Made by a program: the position numbers and the translations under genes
NCBI GenBank assembly: GCA_029237695.1
Contig: CM055265.1
Coordinates: 219,221,679 to 219,285,678 of the forward strand
DNA from: Conchocele bisecta
Taxonomy: Eukaryota; Mollusca; Bivalvia; Lucinida; Thyasiridae
DNA: 64,000 nt
Direction: 5' to 3'
Shown here: in pieces, positions 23,438 through 34,753 of the stretch
Position numbering within the stretch: position 1 is the first letter of the stretch
Layout: each line of letters starts with the position of its first letter
The notes under the pieces: generated by a model
Seen by the model: only the letters and a program-made list of their open reading frames with translations
Told to the model about the DNA's origin: nothing
Database searches by the model: none

Positions 23438-23834
23438 TATTTCTCGCTCTATATAGAAGTATATATAATTCACGTTTGAGAATATTAATTAATTAATTAA
23501 TTAAAATATATGGATGTCTTGTTCAATATGGTGTCTTGTAATGTTTTGATAAGTATTCTTATAAAGACTTGTATACGTCAAGTATGGGAAAACTATTGTC
23601 GGTATTAAATATATAATTGTTTTGTTCAATAGGGTGTCTTAAAATATTTTTCACAACATTCCCACAATTTTATTAATAATTTTAAGAAAATTATAAATTA
23701 AAATAATTTCGTAGAAAATATACCTCGTACAACAGTACGGCCTAATTTTCTAGTGGGAGTGTGTTCTTCTGTGAAGATTAACGTTAAAAAAGACCGAATA
23801 TTCCCACGTTGGGGGGCTACACGCTGTCTACCTC
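23438..23834. promoter_or_regulatory. Upstream region of PolB copy 2 with repeated GTTCAAT..GGTGTC motif
   Basis: A TTAATTAATTAA run at 23484-23503 is followed by GTTCAATATGGTGTCTTG (23521-23538) and GTTCAATAGGGTGTCTT (23624-23640). These match the inverted-repeat arm upstream of PolB copy 1 (2933-2947). No zinc-finger gene like the one at 3018-3326 is seen on the plus strand here. The function is unknown. Confidence 0.5.
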
Positions 23835-24060
23835 CTTTGTGACATCCCGCGGTAACGAAGTGATACCCTATACACTACTAGAGTAGACCCAGACCAGCCC
23901 AAATGCGTGTGTATAGTCTGATCAGGGTGTACTCTGTTTGTCGCTCTGCAATAATAGAAAATAAGTATGTATGACTCAGCAGTACAATCATGTTTTTTTG
24001 TCAAAGTGCACTCTGACCAGCCCAATCATAACTATGCCGCCTGCTCAGGGTAAACTCTAA
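23835..24060. repeat. Diverged units of the 158-bp satellite, right of PolB copy 2
   Basis: AGAGTAGACCCAGACCAGCC and GATCAGGGTGTACTCTG at 23880-23940, and a weaker unit at 24003-24060, match the satellite of 15635-18655. This places the PolB locus inside or beside that array. Confidence 0.7.
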
Positions 24061-25460
24061 CCGACACAATACAATCAATGAACAAGATCGAATATGGATC
24101 CCCTTCAGATAACGGATGTGAAGGGAAGGTTGAGATTCTAAAACTGCTGACTGTATGATGTTCCATCGCAAGTCTCACTACGAAACCGAAATGTGAGTAT
24201 CATGACGGACAATATATCAAACACGAATATACACTTTACACTACCTCTTGCGGCAATCGCGCCAATATATGTTAATACATTATTTATTGACATCAAGTGG
24301 CTCCAATGGCTGAGCGTGAGCAGTGATACATCTTAGTTAACCAACAGCTTCATTGCGAGTTCACATTACCCATGCATGTTCCGAAACGCTGAACATTTGA
24401 GAAAGATTTACGCAGGCGAATGTGTACTCATCAGGCACAGAGAAGTCGGCATTCAAACATCGAGTGGGCGGATTTCATTGTGAATAAAGTTACGTAAAAA
24501 TGTCCAAATGCGTTGAATTGAAAACAAAGATTACTTCACAATTTAACAGTCGGTCGTCATCACAATTGACAATATTTGATTGTGTTGTCCATTGTAATAA
24601 GGTGAGACTGTAATATACTCGTTCTTATTATTACTACGGACAAACGTCATTGTCAGTCGGGACGAGTCTTATACAACTACACATTAATAGCATGGTCAAC
24701 ACTGGTCACTAACAAAAAAAGATGTGTTCAAATTCTCGGTATATTGGCACGAGCATAGTTTATATCGTAAGCGTGCGTGTGTGTAGCGCGTTATGACAAA
24801 GAGAGGCTTACTCGATGATTGAGCTTTTACCGGTGTCACTTGTACTTCTAATACTATGCAGTGCATCAGTTTGACATTTTACACATTGTAAAAATGTCCA
24901 TTGTATTATTTTGTGAGTGATGGTAGAAAATCTCAGATATCTAGCTTTTTATGTACACTGTTGAAATAATATTTATAGGACGTTGTCGTCATATATCTGG
25001 GATGTATTGCACCAATTTTTATTATATTTGCTGCCATATTATTTACTGTACGTGTCAAATGTTCCAAGTGGGAAAACAGTTCGATAGCATGTACAAACTA
25101 AAATGGTGGAGATGGACACTCAATGCTCTGTATAATATACTCTAAGAAGGACAGGGTCAGATATACTTTATATAGATATTCAGTCACATGTATGAGTCTA
25201 CTACATTTGAGACAAAATGTAATATTCTATATAGTCAGTCGTTAACAGGCTATGCCTCGACTGGCGTATATTTTGACCTCCATTATTCATGTTATTTATT
25301 GTTGTAAAGTGAAACATTCCAAACTAGTTTGTTTTGCACGTTCACATTATTGACGTGTATCGTATGACAGACATTATACCCAGTAAATCGTGTAATTTCT
25401 ATAGTTGTATAGTTCGCATAACCATAACCCTAACCCAACAATGAAAATTGAAACTGATTC
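24061..25460. other. No gene seen
   Basis: Intergenic sequence with only short ORFs on both strands. No repeat with a second copy in this window was recognised. Confidence 0.5.
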
Positions 25461-25462
25461 CC

Positions 25463-25597
25463 AAAGTACATACCGGTTCAAAAGCCACGACCTAACTCCT
25501 GAAACCGAAAGTACATACCGGTTCACGAGCCACGACCTAGCTCCTGAAACCGAAAGTACATGCCGGTTCACGAGCCACGGTCTAACTCCTGATCACT
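25463..25597. repeat. 45-bp tandem repeat, three copies
   Basis: AAAGTACATACCGGTTCA starts at 25463, 25508 and (with TGCC for TACC) 25553, each followed by a CCACG.CCTAACTCCTGA block. The frames are open on both strands because 45 is a multiple of three. Confidence 0.85.
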
Positions 25598-25599
25598 AT

Positions 25600-26366
25600 T
25601 AGACGACAAACCAAGGCCAAAAATATAACTTTTCGTTCAGACCTTAGACGGAAAAGGTTTGACGTTTTTATTGACAAATGTAACATCTGACAAACATTTC
25701 TAGCATAGCTGTCATTCTGGCAACTGGTACTAAAGTTATCAAATTCAAGATGGCGTCCAGGATGGAGGCCGATACGGGTAACCAGTATGAATAGATAAAA
25801 CTGTTATTAATTTTAATTTATCTTATTACATGTTGTCCAGAAATTGATGTAGTTCGGTTCAAGAAAAACTAGGCTACAATCATAGAAAGAAAATCATGTC
25901 ATAGAATGAAAGGTCAAGGTCAAATTCAAGGTCAAATTATTGTAACACCGTTTAATTCGTTAAATGCTTCATTTGTGAAAGATTACTTCGCTGAAACTAG
26001 GACGAATACACAGACAAATATCGTATGTGGACTTGAGCTAAACGTACAGGTGGTTTAGAGTCATTATTAATGTTACGATGGAAACAAACCATGTTTAATC
26101 CAGTATAGCCATCAATTCCACTTTGATATGTTCGTTTATGAGCTGGGTTAAATATCGCTAATCCCAAAGAGTGGAATGGTTGTTATTTGCCGTGAAACAT
26201 TGTTGATATCCTGTCAATACGACATAGTCACTGCGTATGAATATGTGAGGTTGTCATACTAGTCGATTCTCCGATTTTGAGGACGCGGCAGGGTTTATGT
26301 TTAGCATTTAAAGCAGAAAACGGGTCTTCATGAGCTGCGTTGGTGGTCGCGGGATTTGGCAATAAT
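25600..26366. other. No gene seen
   Basis: AT-rich non-coding sequence with a small CAAGGTCAAATTCAAGGTCAAATT duplication at about 25913-25937. Confidence 0.5.
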
Positions 26367-26620
26367 TATGTCTTATTTGCGAAGAATAGATTTTCGTGTC
26401 AGTAGACAAGGAAATCGATTCTTCGCACAAACGAAAGAAGTTGGGCCAAAGTACCGAGACCACCAAACGCAGCTTAACAAGATGTGTTGATGCGTCATCT
26501 GGTCACATTTCATCAAAATCCGTTACACAATAAGGACAAAATAAAATAATACGTACTTTGCATCGGAGGGCTTCTGGCAGAATCAGTACTTTTAACCACG
26601 TGATCATACACCTTGGTTAT
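26367..26620. repeat. Second copy of the 6738-6990 repeat
   Basis: It carries the same TTGCGAAGAAT.GATTTTCGTGTC hairpin, ACCACCAAACGCAG, ATAATACGTACTTTG and CACGTGATCATACACCTTG blocks, in the same orientation. Confidence 0.8.
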
Positions 26621-26953
26621 GTGCATGGCAGAATATATATTACATGAAAAAAAGTCTTACATGGAATGATTTGTTAGTAAAACCTAATCCTGACGCTTTG
26701 TGATAAAAACACCTTCATCATGGTAAACAGACGCCAACATACACTTGGCAAAGGTAAACAAAGGCTTCGCTATGAATCACTGTTGAAAGCCTGTAATATT
26801 GAAGGCACACATGAATATAACTATTGTATTTATATATCGGCAAACCACTTGACAATTGCAAGATAATAATTATACACGAACTCCACAGTGTAAATGTGAT
26901 CACGTGATACCTAAGTCCACTTACTACGCCTTATAAGAAGACCTGAATGCAAA

Positions 26954-27283
26954 GAGCAGACCGTGGCCGAGGGATAACACCGTCGGACTGCCACGCTGGC
27001 GACACGGGTTCGATCCAGGGTTCAGTTCCTGGGCGGCCGTATTTTTTAGATACTTTGTATTTCCTGCTCTAATAGTCATTTCGGATGGGGACTTTAACAG
27101 GCAGTCCCGTGTATAAGATTTCAAGGAGAGTCTGTGCACGTTAAGGAACCAGAGGAGACTATTATAATAAGAGCTAGGCCCCTGGGGCCGGTTTCCACTG
27201 TATCCAACTCCTTCCTTTCTCCCGTTCTTGGGAGACTACATGCACGGTCATAGAGACAGTGCCGTCGTTAAATCAAAGAATTT
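26954..27283 (+). mobile_element. tRNA-derived SINE
   Basis: The head carries RNA polymerase III internal promoter boxes: A box TGGCCGAGGG (26964-26973) and B box GGTTCGATCC (27007-27016), 33 bp apart. A tRNA-unrelated body follows (GGGGACTTTAACAGGCAGTC, GGGAGACTACATGCACGGTC) and ends GCCGTCGTTAAATCAAAGAA. The head is not a foldable tRNA and the total length is about 330 bp, so it is a SINE rather than a tRNA gene. Bivalve genomes carry SINEs of this kind; the exact family was not checked. Confidence 0.75.
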
Positions 27284-27532
27284 TCATTTACAACAGTAGT
27301 GTGCCAAGACGCCGTACTACATGTGACTAACCAAGACGATAACTCTCATGAAATATTGTCAACAACGTGGTACTGAACACTAGTTATCTCGAGTTTTATA
27401 AAAATGTCTACACATTATCTCGTCGATAAAGGCAGTAAGACGATTTATCCCATATTGACCAATGTTAGTAAGACGTCGTGATGCGATATGTATAGTGTCA
27501 AGGCGACTTACTGACTGATCAAGACGAGATCA

Positions 27533-27650
27533 AATATAATACAATTGATTTCACAACTGTCTGTTTCACGAAACCTGCCAAAATGTTACGGCTATATAAA
27601 CAATACCAAAACAATGTTTTCGATAATATTAAATTACAGCAAAATTTAAG
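27533..27650. repeat. Inverted copy of the 3773-3868 repeat
   Basis: CTGTCTGTTTCACGAAACCTGCC and AACAATGTTTTCGATAATATT are the reverse complement of blocks near 3777-3860. Confidence 0.75.
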
Positions 27651-27899
27651 AATGAGTCTTCATTTTATTTTGTGAAATTTGGTTAAATATTATGTTGTTA
27701 CGAAAAATTAATTTGTTTATGGGAATTTAACATGGGGGGAAAGGAAATGGAGGAGCTGGGGGAGGAGTCGAAATACGAAAAGTTTGGAAATATACTGCGA
27801 AACCTGGCTAGATAGCTTGGAAATTATGTAACTAAGAAAACAAAAGTTACACATTGAAAATCGGTCCACTATTTCTGAAATTCTGAAATATGGGGATTT

Positions 27900-28358
27900 A
27901 ACATGCCCTAATGCACCTATCATTCACGGCAAACCCACCATAACTACCCCTGGGCCTATCTCCCACAGTGATCATAACGTGGTGCTGCCTGCCGTGCGCC
28001 CTGTGTTTCATCACGTCGCGCCAGGGAGACTGTCTGCTGATGCCCTGTTGTGTGCTCGGCTCATTGATCGCAATCCGAGCCAGGATCAGAACCATGGGCG
28101 GTATCCAGGTGAGTCCCTGTCCGCGCCCGTTCATCCGTACACCAGGGCCTGGTTGCTCAAAACATTGCTGCAAATGCCACTATAGCGGACTTGCGGGTTC
28201 AAAGGGTGAATTCCTTAACAGCGTTAAGGAATTAACAGTCCGATAAGCTAACAGAGGTTTAGAGCAACAGGGCATGTTAAGAAATTAACAGCCCGTTAAG
28301 CTTTTTAAGATTTTGAGCAATAAGACCCCGTCTATTTATTTCGCGTGAATAACCAAAT
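27900..28358. repeat. Dispersed repeat R2, copy b
   Basis: Same orientation and length as 4073-4518. The only larger difference is a short insertion (GCACCTAT) near 27912. Confidence 0.85.
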
Positions 28359-29449
28359 TCACACATCGACTCTATTTTTGGTCAAAGGTTGGTAAGTGAT
28401 TTGAACACCTCTGCAGACAATAGAAAAGTTTGCATATATATGCAAACCTGGGCACGAAATAGTTCGTGCTTCACGGTAAACCGCACACGCTCTACAGCTA
28501 TGGTCATTTGGTGACACGCTGAATACCTGCTGAGAAAAGGAACTTTACGACGGCGAACGTAGCCCACATCAGTCTACACATTTGCGCAATTTGATCAGAG
28601 GATACGTTGGTCACAATTCAACCAATTCAAGTTATTATTGTCAACGACGAGCACAATTTGATCAATATATCGACCGAATAAATACAAGTGGTGGTGAGAA
28701 TCTGTACTGGTCACTCATACATGTAATGTACATACATTGTTTTATCAACCAGCGACCCACGCGAGTAGCGAGAATTAGATTGGTGCAATCTAGATATACA
28801 TGTATTTTTACTAAAGGGTTTTGTTAATCTACTGGGAATTTGAAAAAATAACCAGGAGACACGAATTAGACAGACAACACAGTCCAATTAAACACGTCTT
28901 TAATTCCGAGAGGTATGAATTAAAGACGGCCGATTTTTATGTTTTCCGTCTCCAGGGACTGTCATCACACATTCCCACTGCCCCTCTACTCAGACAAGGA
29001 ATAGATGCAGTGACATTTCAATCGTTGGCATTCATTTTGCGGATTCGGACATCTTGGTTGGGCTATCGAATGGATAAATGGATGATGGTAAACAAACACA
29101 CGAATGTCACTTGTAATCGGGTTTCGGGGACAAACCTCGGCCAGTAGCTGACGTATAGACGAATTATGTTAACAGAAAGACTCACGGAAGACATGACTAA
29201 AGTGTAATAAATGTAGAACATTCTTAAAAATGAAAACATATATTCATACCGGGCGAATCTCCATGTTTCTGTTTACATTAGTACACGGAATATACCCGAG
29301 GAGTGTTCAGTACATCGTAGGAAAGTGCTATAAATCGATGCTCTCTGGTGAAGTGGTATGTATTCACATCACTCAGCAACCATTTATACATACATGCAAT
29401 ACACATATTGGTATAGTTTCATAACTGTGGTGTGGATGGCGATTGGCTT
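28359..29449. other. No gene seen
   Basis: Short ORFs at 28582-29147 have no recognisable domain. A hairpin TTTAATTCCGAGAGGTATGAATTAAA lies at about 28900-28925. Confidence 0.45.
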
Positions 29450-30359
29450 ACAAATGCCCAGTATTTCCACAACAAATATCCGCTTTAAACATATCCAGAG
29501 ATTCCACTATAGACCTGATTCTAGTGAACAAATGTGCATACCCAGTATGTTTCTTACTGTCCGTTCCAGGTTTTGCTGCCGACGAACCTTTGGCGTTTAC
29601 ACACATTACATCTAAAACATATTTAAATGTTAGTACTTTTTCATCAATAACAATTAACAATGTCACCCTCCAAAAGAAATGTATTTGATGAAATTCCATA
29701 AATTATTAATTTTCCTATGGGAAATTAACATGGGCATTAAAATCGATTTTTTTGAAAATTGTTGACTGATTTTCAAAATCTAACTTTTATTTTCTTAGTT
29801 ACATCATTTCCAAGCTCTCAATTGCTCAGCAGGTTTCGGGTTCAATTTCCGTTTGTTTTAGTTTTTCGACACTCCATGTGATCTCCTGCCCTTTTTGCCC
29901 CAAGTTAAATTCTAATAGAATAATCGTTTTTCGCACTAAAATAAATATTTGATGGAATTCCATGAAATAAAACAATTTGGGGAGGGTACATTTTTGGTTA
30001 TTGATAAAAAATTACTTACATTTAAATATTTTTCAGATTGAATGTGCTTAATAGCCAAAAGTGCGTCGGTGGAAACACGTGGAACAGACAGTAGTGAGAG
30101 CTTAACTGTACGTATGAAATATCTGATTAGCGAACTGCGGACCAGTGGCCCGTTTGACTAAACTTCGCACGACTAAAATGTTCGTAAGTGTTAATTTATG
30201 ATCGTCTTGAAATTTAAATTGATGTATTAAATTTATTGAGCATCGGTTGCATATGCAGCCAATGTTCAATAAATGTAAATCCAATAATTATTTACAAGAA
30301 AACGTTGTTAATGTGAAATTTACAGACTATCATACGTTTGCACTTACGAACATTTTAGT
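29450..30359. repeat. Composite repeat R1, interrupted copy, first part
   Basis: It contains the GTTCCACGTTTTGC-type block in plus (about 29565-29690) and minus (about 29975-30095) orientation. It then matches 8610-8852 up to ACGAACATTTTAGT, where LINE-B begins. Confidence 0.85.
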
Positions 30360-30420
30360 TTGTTTAGTTTGTTGATTGAATAATATAGGCCACCGGCCCA
30401 CAATATAACATGGTGAAATA

Positions 30421-30695
30421 CACATTAGAGGAGTGATACACCGTCTTACAGTACATGTATGTCTAACAATGTAGACAAGCATTATACGAGCAAGCACATG
30501 TATACTAGTGCACATTAGAGGAGTGATACACCGTCTTACAGTACATGTATGTCTAACAATGTAGACAAGCATTATACGAGCAAGCACATGTATACTAGTG
30601 CACATTAGAGGAGTGATACACCGCCTTACAGTACATGTATGTCTAACAATGTAGACAAGCATTATACGAGCAAGCACATGTATACTAGTGCACAT
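30421..30695. repeat. 90-bp tandem repeat, three copies, in LINE-B 3' region
   Basis: Units begin CACATTAGAGGAGTGATACA at 30421, 30511 and 30601 and are nearly identical (one C/T change seen). A partial CACAT follows at 30691, directly beside the stop of LINE-B ORF2. Confidence 0.95.
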
Positions 30696-30697
30696 CG

Positions 30698-32403
30698 TTA
30701 CTCAGCTTGTATAATGGATTGTCTTTTCTCCAATGCTACAAATATAAACTTAGCAATGTTGTGAATATGTGGTATATGTGAACTCGCCATCATTCTATTA
30801 AACGAATCATGATTATGGTTTCTAATACTATCGACATTTAAAAACTGTAGGCGTAGTTGTTCATAAGAGCTACTTTCTACAAAGAAATGGTATTCGGTCT
30901 CAACCACATGTATATTATTTTGTCGACAAATTGGACAATGCCGTAGATTCCTGTCAATGCCAATATGACAACCAGTTTCAATTAGTAAATTATGAGTTGA
31001 GCATCTGAACTTAGCTAGCGCTTGTTTATACGGAAACGATAAGTCTACAGATAAATAGGTTTCAGGTGTTATTGCGGATTTGAACCCACTATATGTATCT
31101 GCTTTACTAGTTGTTTGTAATAAATCATGCCATTTCTGTGTATAGCAGTCCGAGATTCTCTGCTTAAAAACATCGAGAAAATAATTTAGGTCGCCTACAT
31201 CTTGTGAAAGCCAAATGTAACCGAATCCAAACGAAGACAGGAGTATTCTAATACTAGTAGCCCAAGTTTTGCGGCCACTATCGTCCAATTGCTCGAGCAT
31301 AATATAACATTGACGCGGATATCTGTCACGATCCATACGTAAAATAGTCAACCAATATTTGATGCATCGTGGCATATATGTAGTACAGAGTGGTAAACGG
31401 CCACATTCCGTATGCAAATACAATTGCCGTCTGCTGGGGTAATCCACAATATTGTTTACAAAACGCTATGTGGACCCTTTCAATACGTTCAATGCATTGA
31501 AACCCCCATAATTCGGCACCGTAACAAAGAATCGGTTTCACCATCGAATCGAATAATTTAAAAATATCAGCATGGTGAAATTGTCCAAATGAGCGCTGAT
31601 ATCGAAATATGCATGCTATTGACTTTTGTTCTTGTTTAGATGCATATTCGTGTGTTTTCGACCATAATAGTGTTGGCGTCATGTACATACATAAATATTT
31701 ATAATATGACACAGTTTCAATTGGGTTGTGTCTATAATACCATTTTTCATAGTTACTCAAAATACCACAATTTCTACAACAATTATTTTAGTTTTATTTA
31801 GGTTAATTTTCATATTTACTGCATCACAAAATTTTGAAATACAATCAATTTGTCTCTGTAATTGGATGGCGGTTTCAATAAAACTAGAAACATCATCAGC
31901 ATACATCAATGCAAGTAGGTCACATATATCTTCTGTCACAAATATACCTCTATCAAATGTATTTCGTAAGTAAGCAACAAGATCATTTATAAAAAGACGA
32001 AATATAATCGGCTACATATACAACCCTGGCGCGTGCCGATATTACACAAAAAGAAGTCAGATAACTCATTTCCAACAGGTACACACGATTTTAACTTGTT
32101 GTACATTGATTGAAAGACTGTCAAAATGTTGCCATCAATCGACTTTCTTTGCAGAGCATTCCATAATATATTGTGTTGTATTGAATCAAATGCCTTTGAA
32201 AAATCGATAAATATGCAATAAAACCGACCACGTGGTCTTGATAGGTATTTTTGTGTGATAGACATCAGGCAAAAGAAGTTATCGACAGTAGAGTATGTTT
32301 TACGAAAACCTGCCTGAGATTCATGTAATAAAACATTGTCATTATACCAAGATTGTAGTCTATAATTTAGAATACAAGTAAACATCTTACAGAGACCATT
32401 CAT
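30698..32403 (-). pseudogene. LINE-B ORF2 fragment: reverse transcriptase and C-terminus
   Basis: Visible motifs are SQAGFRKTYSTVDNFF (32310-32260 region), FIDFSKAFDSIQHNILW (motif A), GTRQGCICS, YADD (about 31892-31903) and a thumb with LFDSMVKPILCYGAELWGF. The C-terminal half ends in CPICRQ..HVVETEYHFFVE, a zinc-knuckle-like block. The closest relative in this window is LINE-C (53758-57266), which has the same thumb and knuckle layout. Breaks lie at about 31990, 31757 and 31440. The endonuclease part is missing because of 5' truncation. Confidence 0.85.
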
Positions 32404-32432
32404 TAACGAAATGCCTATATAATTCCCTGGGT

Positions 32433-33178
32433 CGTACGAAGTTTACTGAAACGGCCCCCTGTTATTGCGGTCCCTGAAAGCACCAACCCAGAACATTGAG
32501 CTTACCAGGTTCGTGTATTTTGACATCAATTTTATCAGGCGAGACTAGGAAACGCATATGAATTCCTCAGCTCACCGAGGAATTCTACCGTTTCCGAGCC
32601 GAGCCTGATAAACTTCATACATGTAGCAGGACACACTAGAACCGGATATTATATATATTTATCAGGTAACGTTTTATGAGAGATTATTGGCAAATATTTT
32701 TTCGTTGAAATTAGCGTGGATTTGTTTACGTTGTGTCACGATACTGACGGCATTCTGTCACCTCATTTGAAGTCAATCGGATATTGGTACGGTAACGAAA
32801 GTAGTTGCGACACCGAAGTATGCGTTTCTAGTAAATGCAGAATATGTCAATTTATTATCAATCAGCATGTATTTGATCAATGTATAGCTATTTAACCTGG
32901 TACTCATTTTTTTAGTACACAACTCTAATTATATTACATTACATAAGGCTAATGACCAGGTAGTATTTCCATGTTTGTGTTTTAAGCTTTCTTTGTTTGG
33001 GGAGGGTGACTTTTTTGTTATTGGTGAAAAAGTACTTACATTTAAATATTTTTTGGATTGAATGTGTTTAATGGCCAAAAGTTCGCTGGCAGCAAAACGT
33101 GGAACAGACAGTTTTTTAGTAGTAGAAAGTAAACAAAGAAAGCTTAGAACGCAAATCTGGAAATACTATTCCGTCATG
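32433..33178. repeat. Composite repeat R1, interrupted copy, second part
   Basis: It matches 8853-9594 in order: the right arm of the MITE, the hairpin at 32532-32617, the ACGTTGTGTCACGAT block and the minus-oriented GTTCCACGTTTTGC-type block (about 32998-33115). It ends in CCGTCATG where element B begins. Confidence 0.85.
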
Positions 33179-33413
33179 TATTATAGGTTACATATGGTAT
33201 TCTAATATGGTATATACGGTAACAGGGAAATGTCACGGGATCATTCCAGCATACGATGGAATGTGGTGTGTGAGAGAAAGTTAGTTACTATAATGGGTTA
33301 GAGCGAGTCAGGTCGTTGAGAATATATGACAATAAAGAATTAAAGATTGCAAGTGTTAATTATTATAACAAGAACCAACAATGTAGTTATGGACAGATTA
33401 ACACTATGTAACA
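33179..33413 (+). repeat. Element B left LTR
   Basis: 235 bp, nearly identical to 42916-43150. It ends ATGTAACA but starts TATTATAGG where the right LTR has TGTTATAGG, so the canonical TG has become TA. It contains an AATAAAGAATTAAAG stretch that may be the poly(A) signal. Just inside, TGGTGGAGAATC (from 33415) sits where a primer-binding site should be; the tRNA was not identified. Confidence 0.9.
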
Positions 33414-33479
33414 TTGGTGGAGAATCATTTAGATTCGGTCCTTCAAAATGGGAGAAAATCTAAACTTTTGTGGAGAGAA

Positions 33480-34727
33480 ATGGCGAAAAAAGAATCAAAG
33501 TACTATACGGAACCAGTTACGTTTACAGATGGAGGAACTGTGTTTAAGTTGGAAATCCAAAGACAGATTGAAGAACAAAAGAAACTAAATGTCAATCTAA
33601 AGTGCGAGTTAGCAGCTTTAAGAGACATTGTGACATTATCTCAAAACGAAATTGTACAAGGAATTGGTGTAATTAACAAAATGGAGTCAATATCGTCTGT
33701 TGAAACATTTAGACCAGGACAACATGAACCAGTGTTATTCTGGGACAGGTTTCTGTTGTATGCGGGATATAAAGAATGGAATAACGACAAGACATTGCAG
33801 ATGTTTCCGTTCTTTATAAACGATGCGGAGTTTCAATGGTTTAGACATCTGGCAGGTGGAGAAAAAGATACATTAGCGCATTTGAAGGCTTCATTTCTGA
33901 AAAGGTTTTCAGATAAGGAGGAAAACCAATGGATTGTCTTCAAGAGGTTAACGGAGAGGATTCAAAAGCCGGGGGAAAGAGTGAAAGATTATATGCAGGA
34001 TGTGATGTACCTTTGCAGACAGGTTGGGGAAGGGGACGACCATCAGCAACGAAAAGTCATGGCTGGACTTCTTCCAGAGATTAGAAAGTTTGTAGTGGGA
34101 CAAAGGCCAACGACATTGGACGAGATAGAGAGATATGCCAAGATTGCAGAAGGTCTGGAAACGCCAGAAGATGTTTCAAAGCTGGATATGATGAACAAGA
34201 TGTTTGAGAAATTGAAGATGGATCAGCTCCGGGAAGAAGTAAGCGGGTTACAAGATGAACGCAGTCGGAGTAGGGAACGTAGAGTGTCATTCCAAGAAGA
34301 CGGGTACGGTAACTATCGTCAAGGTCGTCGTGATAGTCGCGAGAGATACAATTATTATCAACGACCTCAATACGAACATCGCGAACTGTTCGGTTACCAA
34401 CGTCCAACACGATTCGGAAGTCCGGGAAGGGGAGATAATGACGGGCCACAAAGAAACGCGAATCGCGGACAAGGTGTAAACTATCGACCACAAAGAGATG
34501 GTAGTCGCGAGCGGAGTGACTATGGTCAGCAGAATAGAAATCGCGAACGTCAAGGACCATTCCGTTCAAGATCGCTAACGCCGAGAGAGAATCGCGCGCG
34601 TTCCAATCCAGAGAGAAGTAACGCTAACCAGAACAACTGGCAGAATCGAAAAGCAAAGTGTTACAAGTGTGGTAAGTACAATTGTTTTTCATATAGCTGT
34701 CTAGCGAGAAACTTAAGATGTTTTTAA
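33480..34727 (+). CDS. Element B Gag
   Basis: The frame is open from 33414, but the first ATG is at 33480 (MAKKESKYY). The protein is about 415 residues. It has a coiled-coil-like N-terminus, a retrotransposon-gag core (FRPGQHEPVLFWDRFLLYAG, LKASFLKRFSDKEENQW, KRLTERIQKPGERVKDYMQD), a very basic Arg-rich region (RSRSRERRVSF onwards) and the first half of a CCHC knuckle (CYKCG) at about 34659-34672. There it is interrupted by about 57 bp carrying the stop at 34725. Gag would form the particle and bind RNA. Confidence 0.85.
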   Translation: MAKKESKYYTEPVTFTDGGTVFKLEIQRQIEEQKKLNVNLKCELAALRDIVTLSQNEIVQGIGVINKMESISSVETFRPGQHEPVLFWDRFLLYAGYKEWNNDKTLQMFPFFINDAEFQWFRHLAGGEKDTLAHLKASFLKRFSDKEENQWIVFKRLTERIQKPGERVKDYMQDVMYLCRQVGEGDDHQQRKVMAGLLPEIRKFVVGQRPTTLDEIERYAKIAEGLETPEDVSKLDMMNKMFEKLKMDQLREEVSGLQDERSRSRERRVSFQEDGYGNYRQGRRDSRERYNYYQRPQYEHRELFGYQRPTRFGSPGRGDNDGPQRNANRGQGVNYRPQRDGSRERSDYGQQNRNRERQGPFRSRSLTPRENRARSNPERSNANQNNWQNRKAKCYKCGKYNCFSYSCLARNLRCF

Positions 34728-34729
34728 AG
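34673..34729 (+). other. Short insertion or intron-like segment splitting the Gag zinc knuckle
   Basis: The knuckle starts CYKCG and its second half, NNIGHFKVCC, is encoded in the same frame from 34731. The intervening 57 bp begins with GTAAGT (34672-34677) and ends with TTTTTAAAG, like splice sites, and contains the Gag stop. A canonical GT-AG removal (58 bp) would break the frame, while a 57-bp removal keeps it. So either an insertion or an atypical intron fits. Confidence 0.5.
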
Positions 34730-34753
34730 CAACAACATTGGTCACTTTAAAGT

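Larger units (their letters stand above)
30360..32432 (-). mobile_element. LINE-B: 5'-truncated non-LTR retrotransposon
   Basis: The boundaries come from comparison with the uninterrupted repeat. Host sequence stops after ACATTTTAGT at 30359 and resumes with TCGTACGAAG at 32433, while 8843-8862 is continuous. The 3' end lies at 30360 (minus strand, ending ACAAACTAAACAAA) and the 5' end is truncated within the reverse transcriptase. At most one or two bases are duplicated at the target. The element is 2.07 kb and holds part of ORF2, then a 90-bp tandem repeat in its 3' region. Confidence 0.85.

Noticed and set aside
1..23880. A complete Polinton/Maverick spanning both PolB copies
   Set aside because: No integrase, ATPase, protease or capsid frame is seen between them. 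Both polymerases point the same way and a LINE and a satellite lie between.
26954..27030. tRNA gene
   Set aside because: A and B boxes are present but the sequence does not form a full tRNA and continues into a SINE body.
30330..30695. 121-codon minus ORF with 30-residue repeats
   Set aside because: It is produced by the 90-bp tandem repeat and has no domain.
30350..32440. Long target-site duplication for LINE-B
   Set aside because: Comparison with the uninterrupted copy shows at most one or two shared bases at the junctions.
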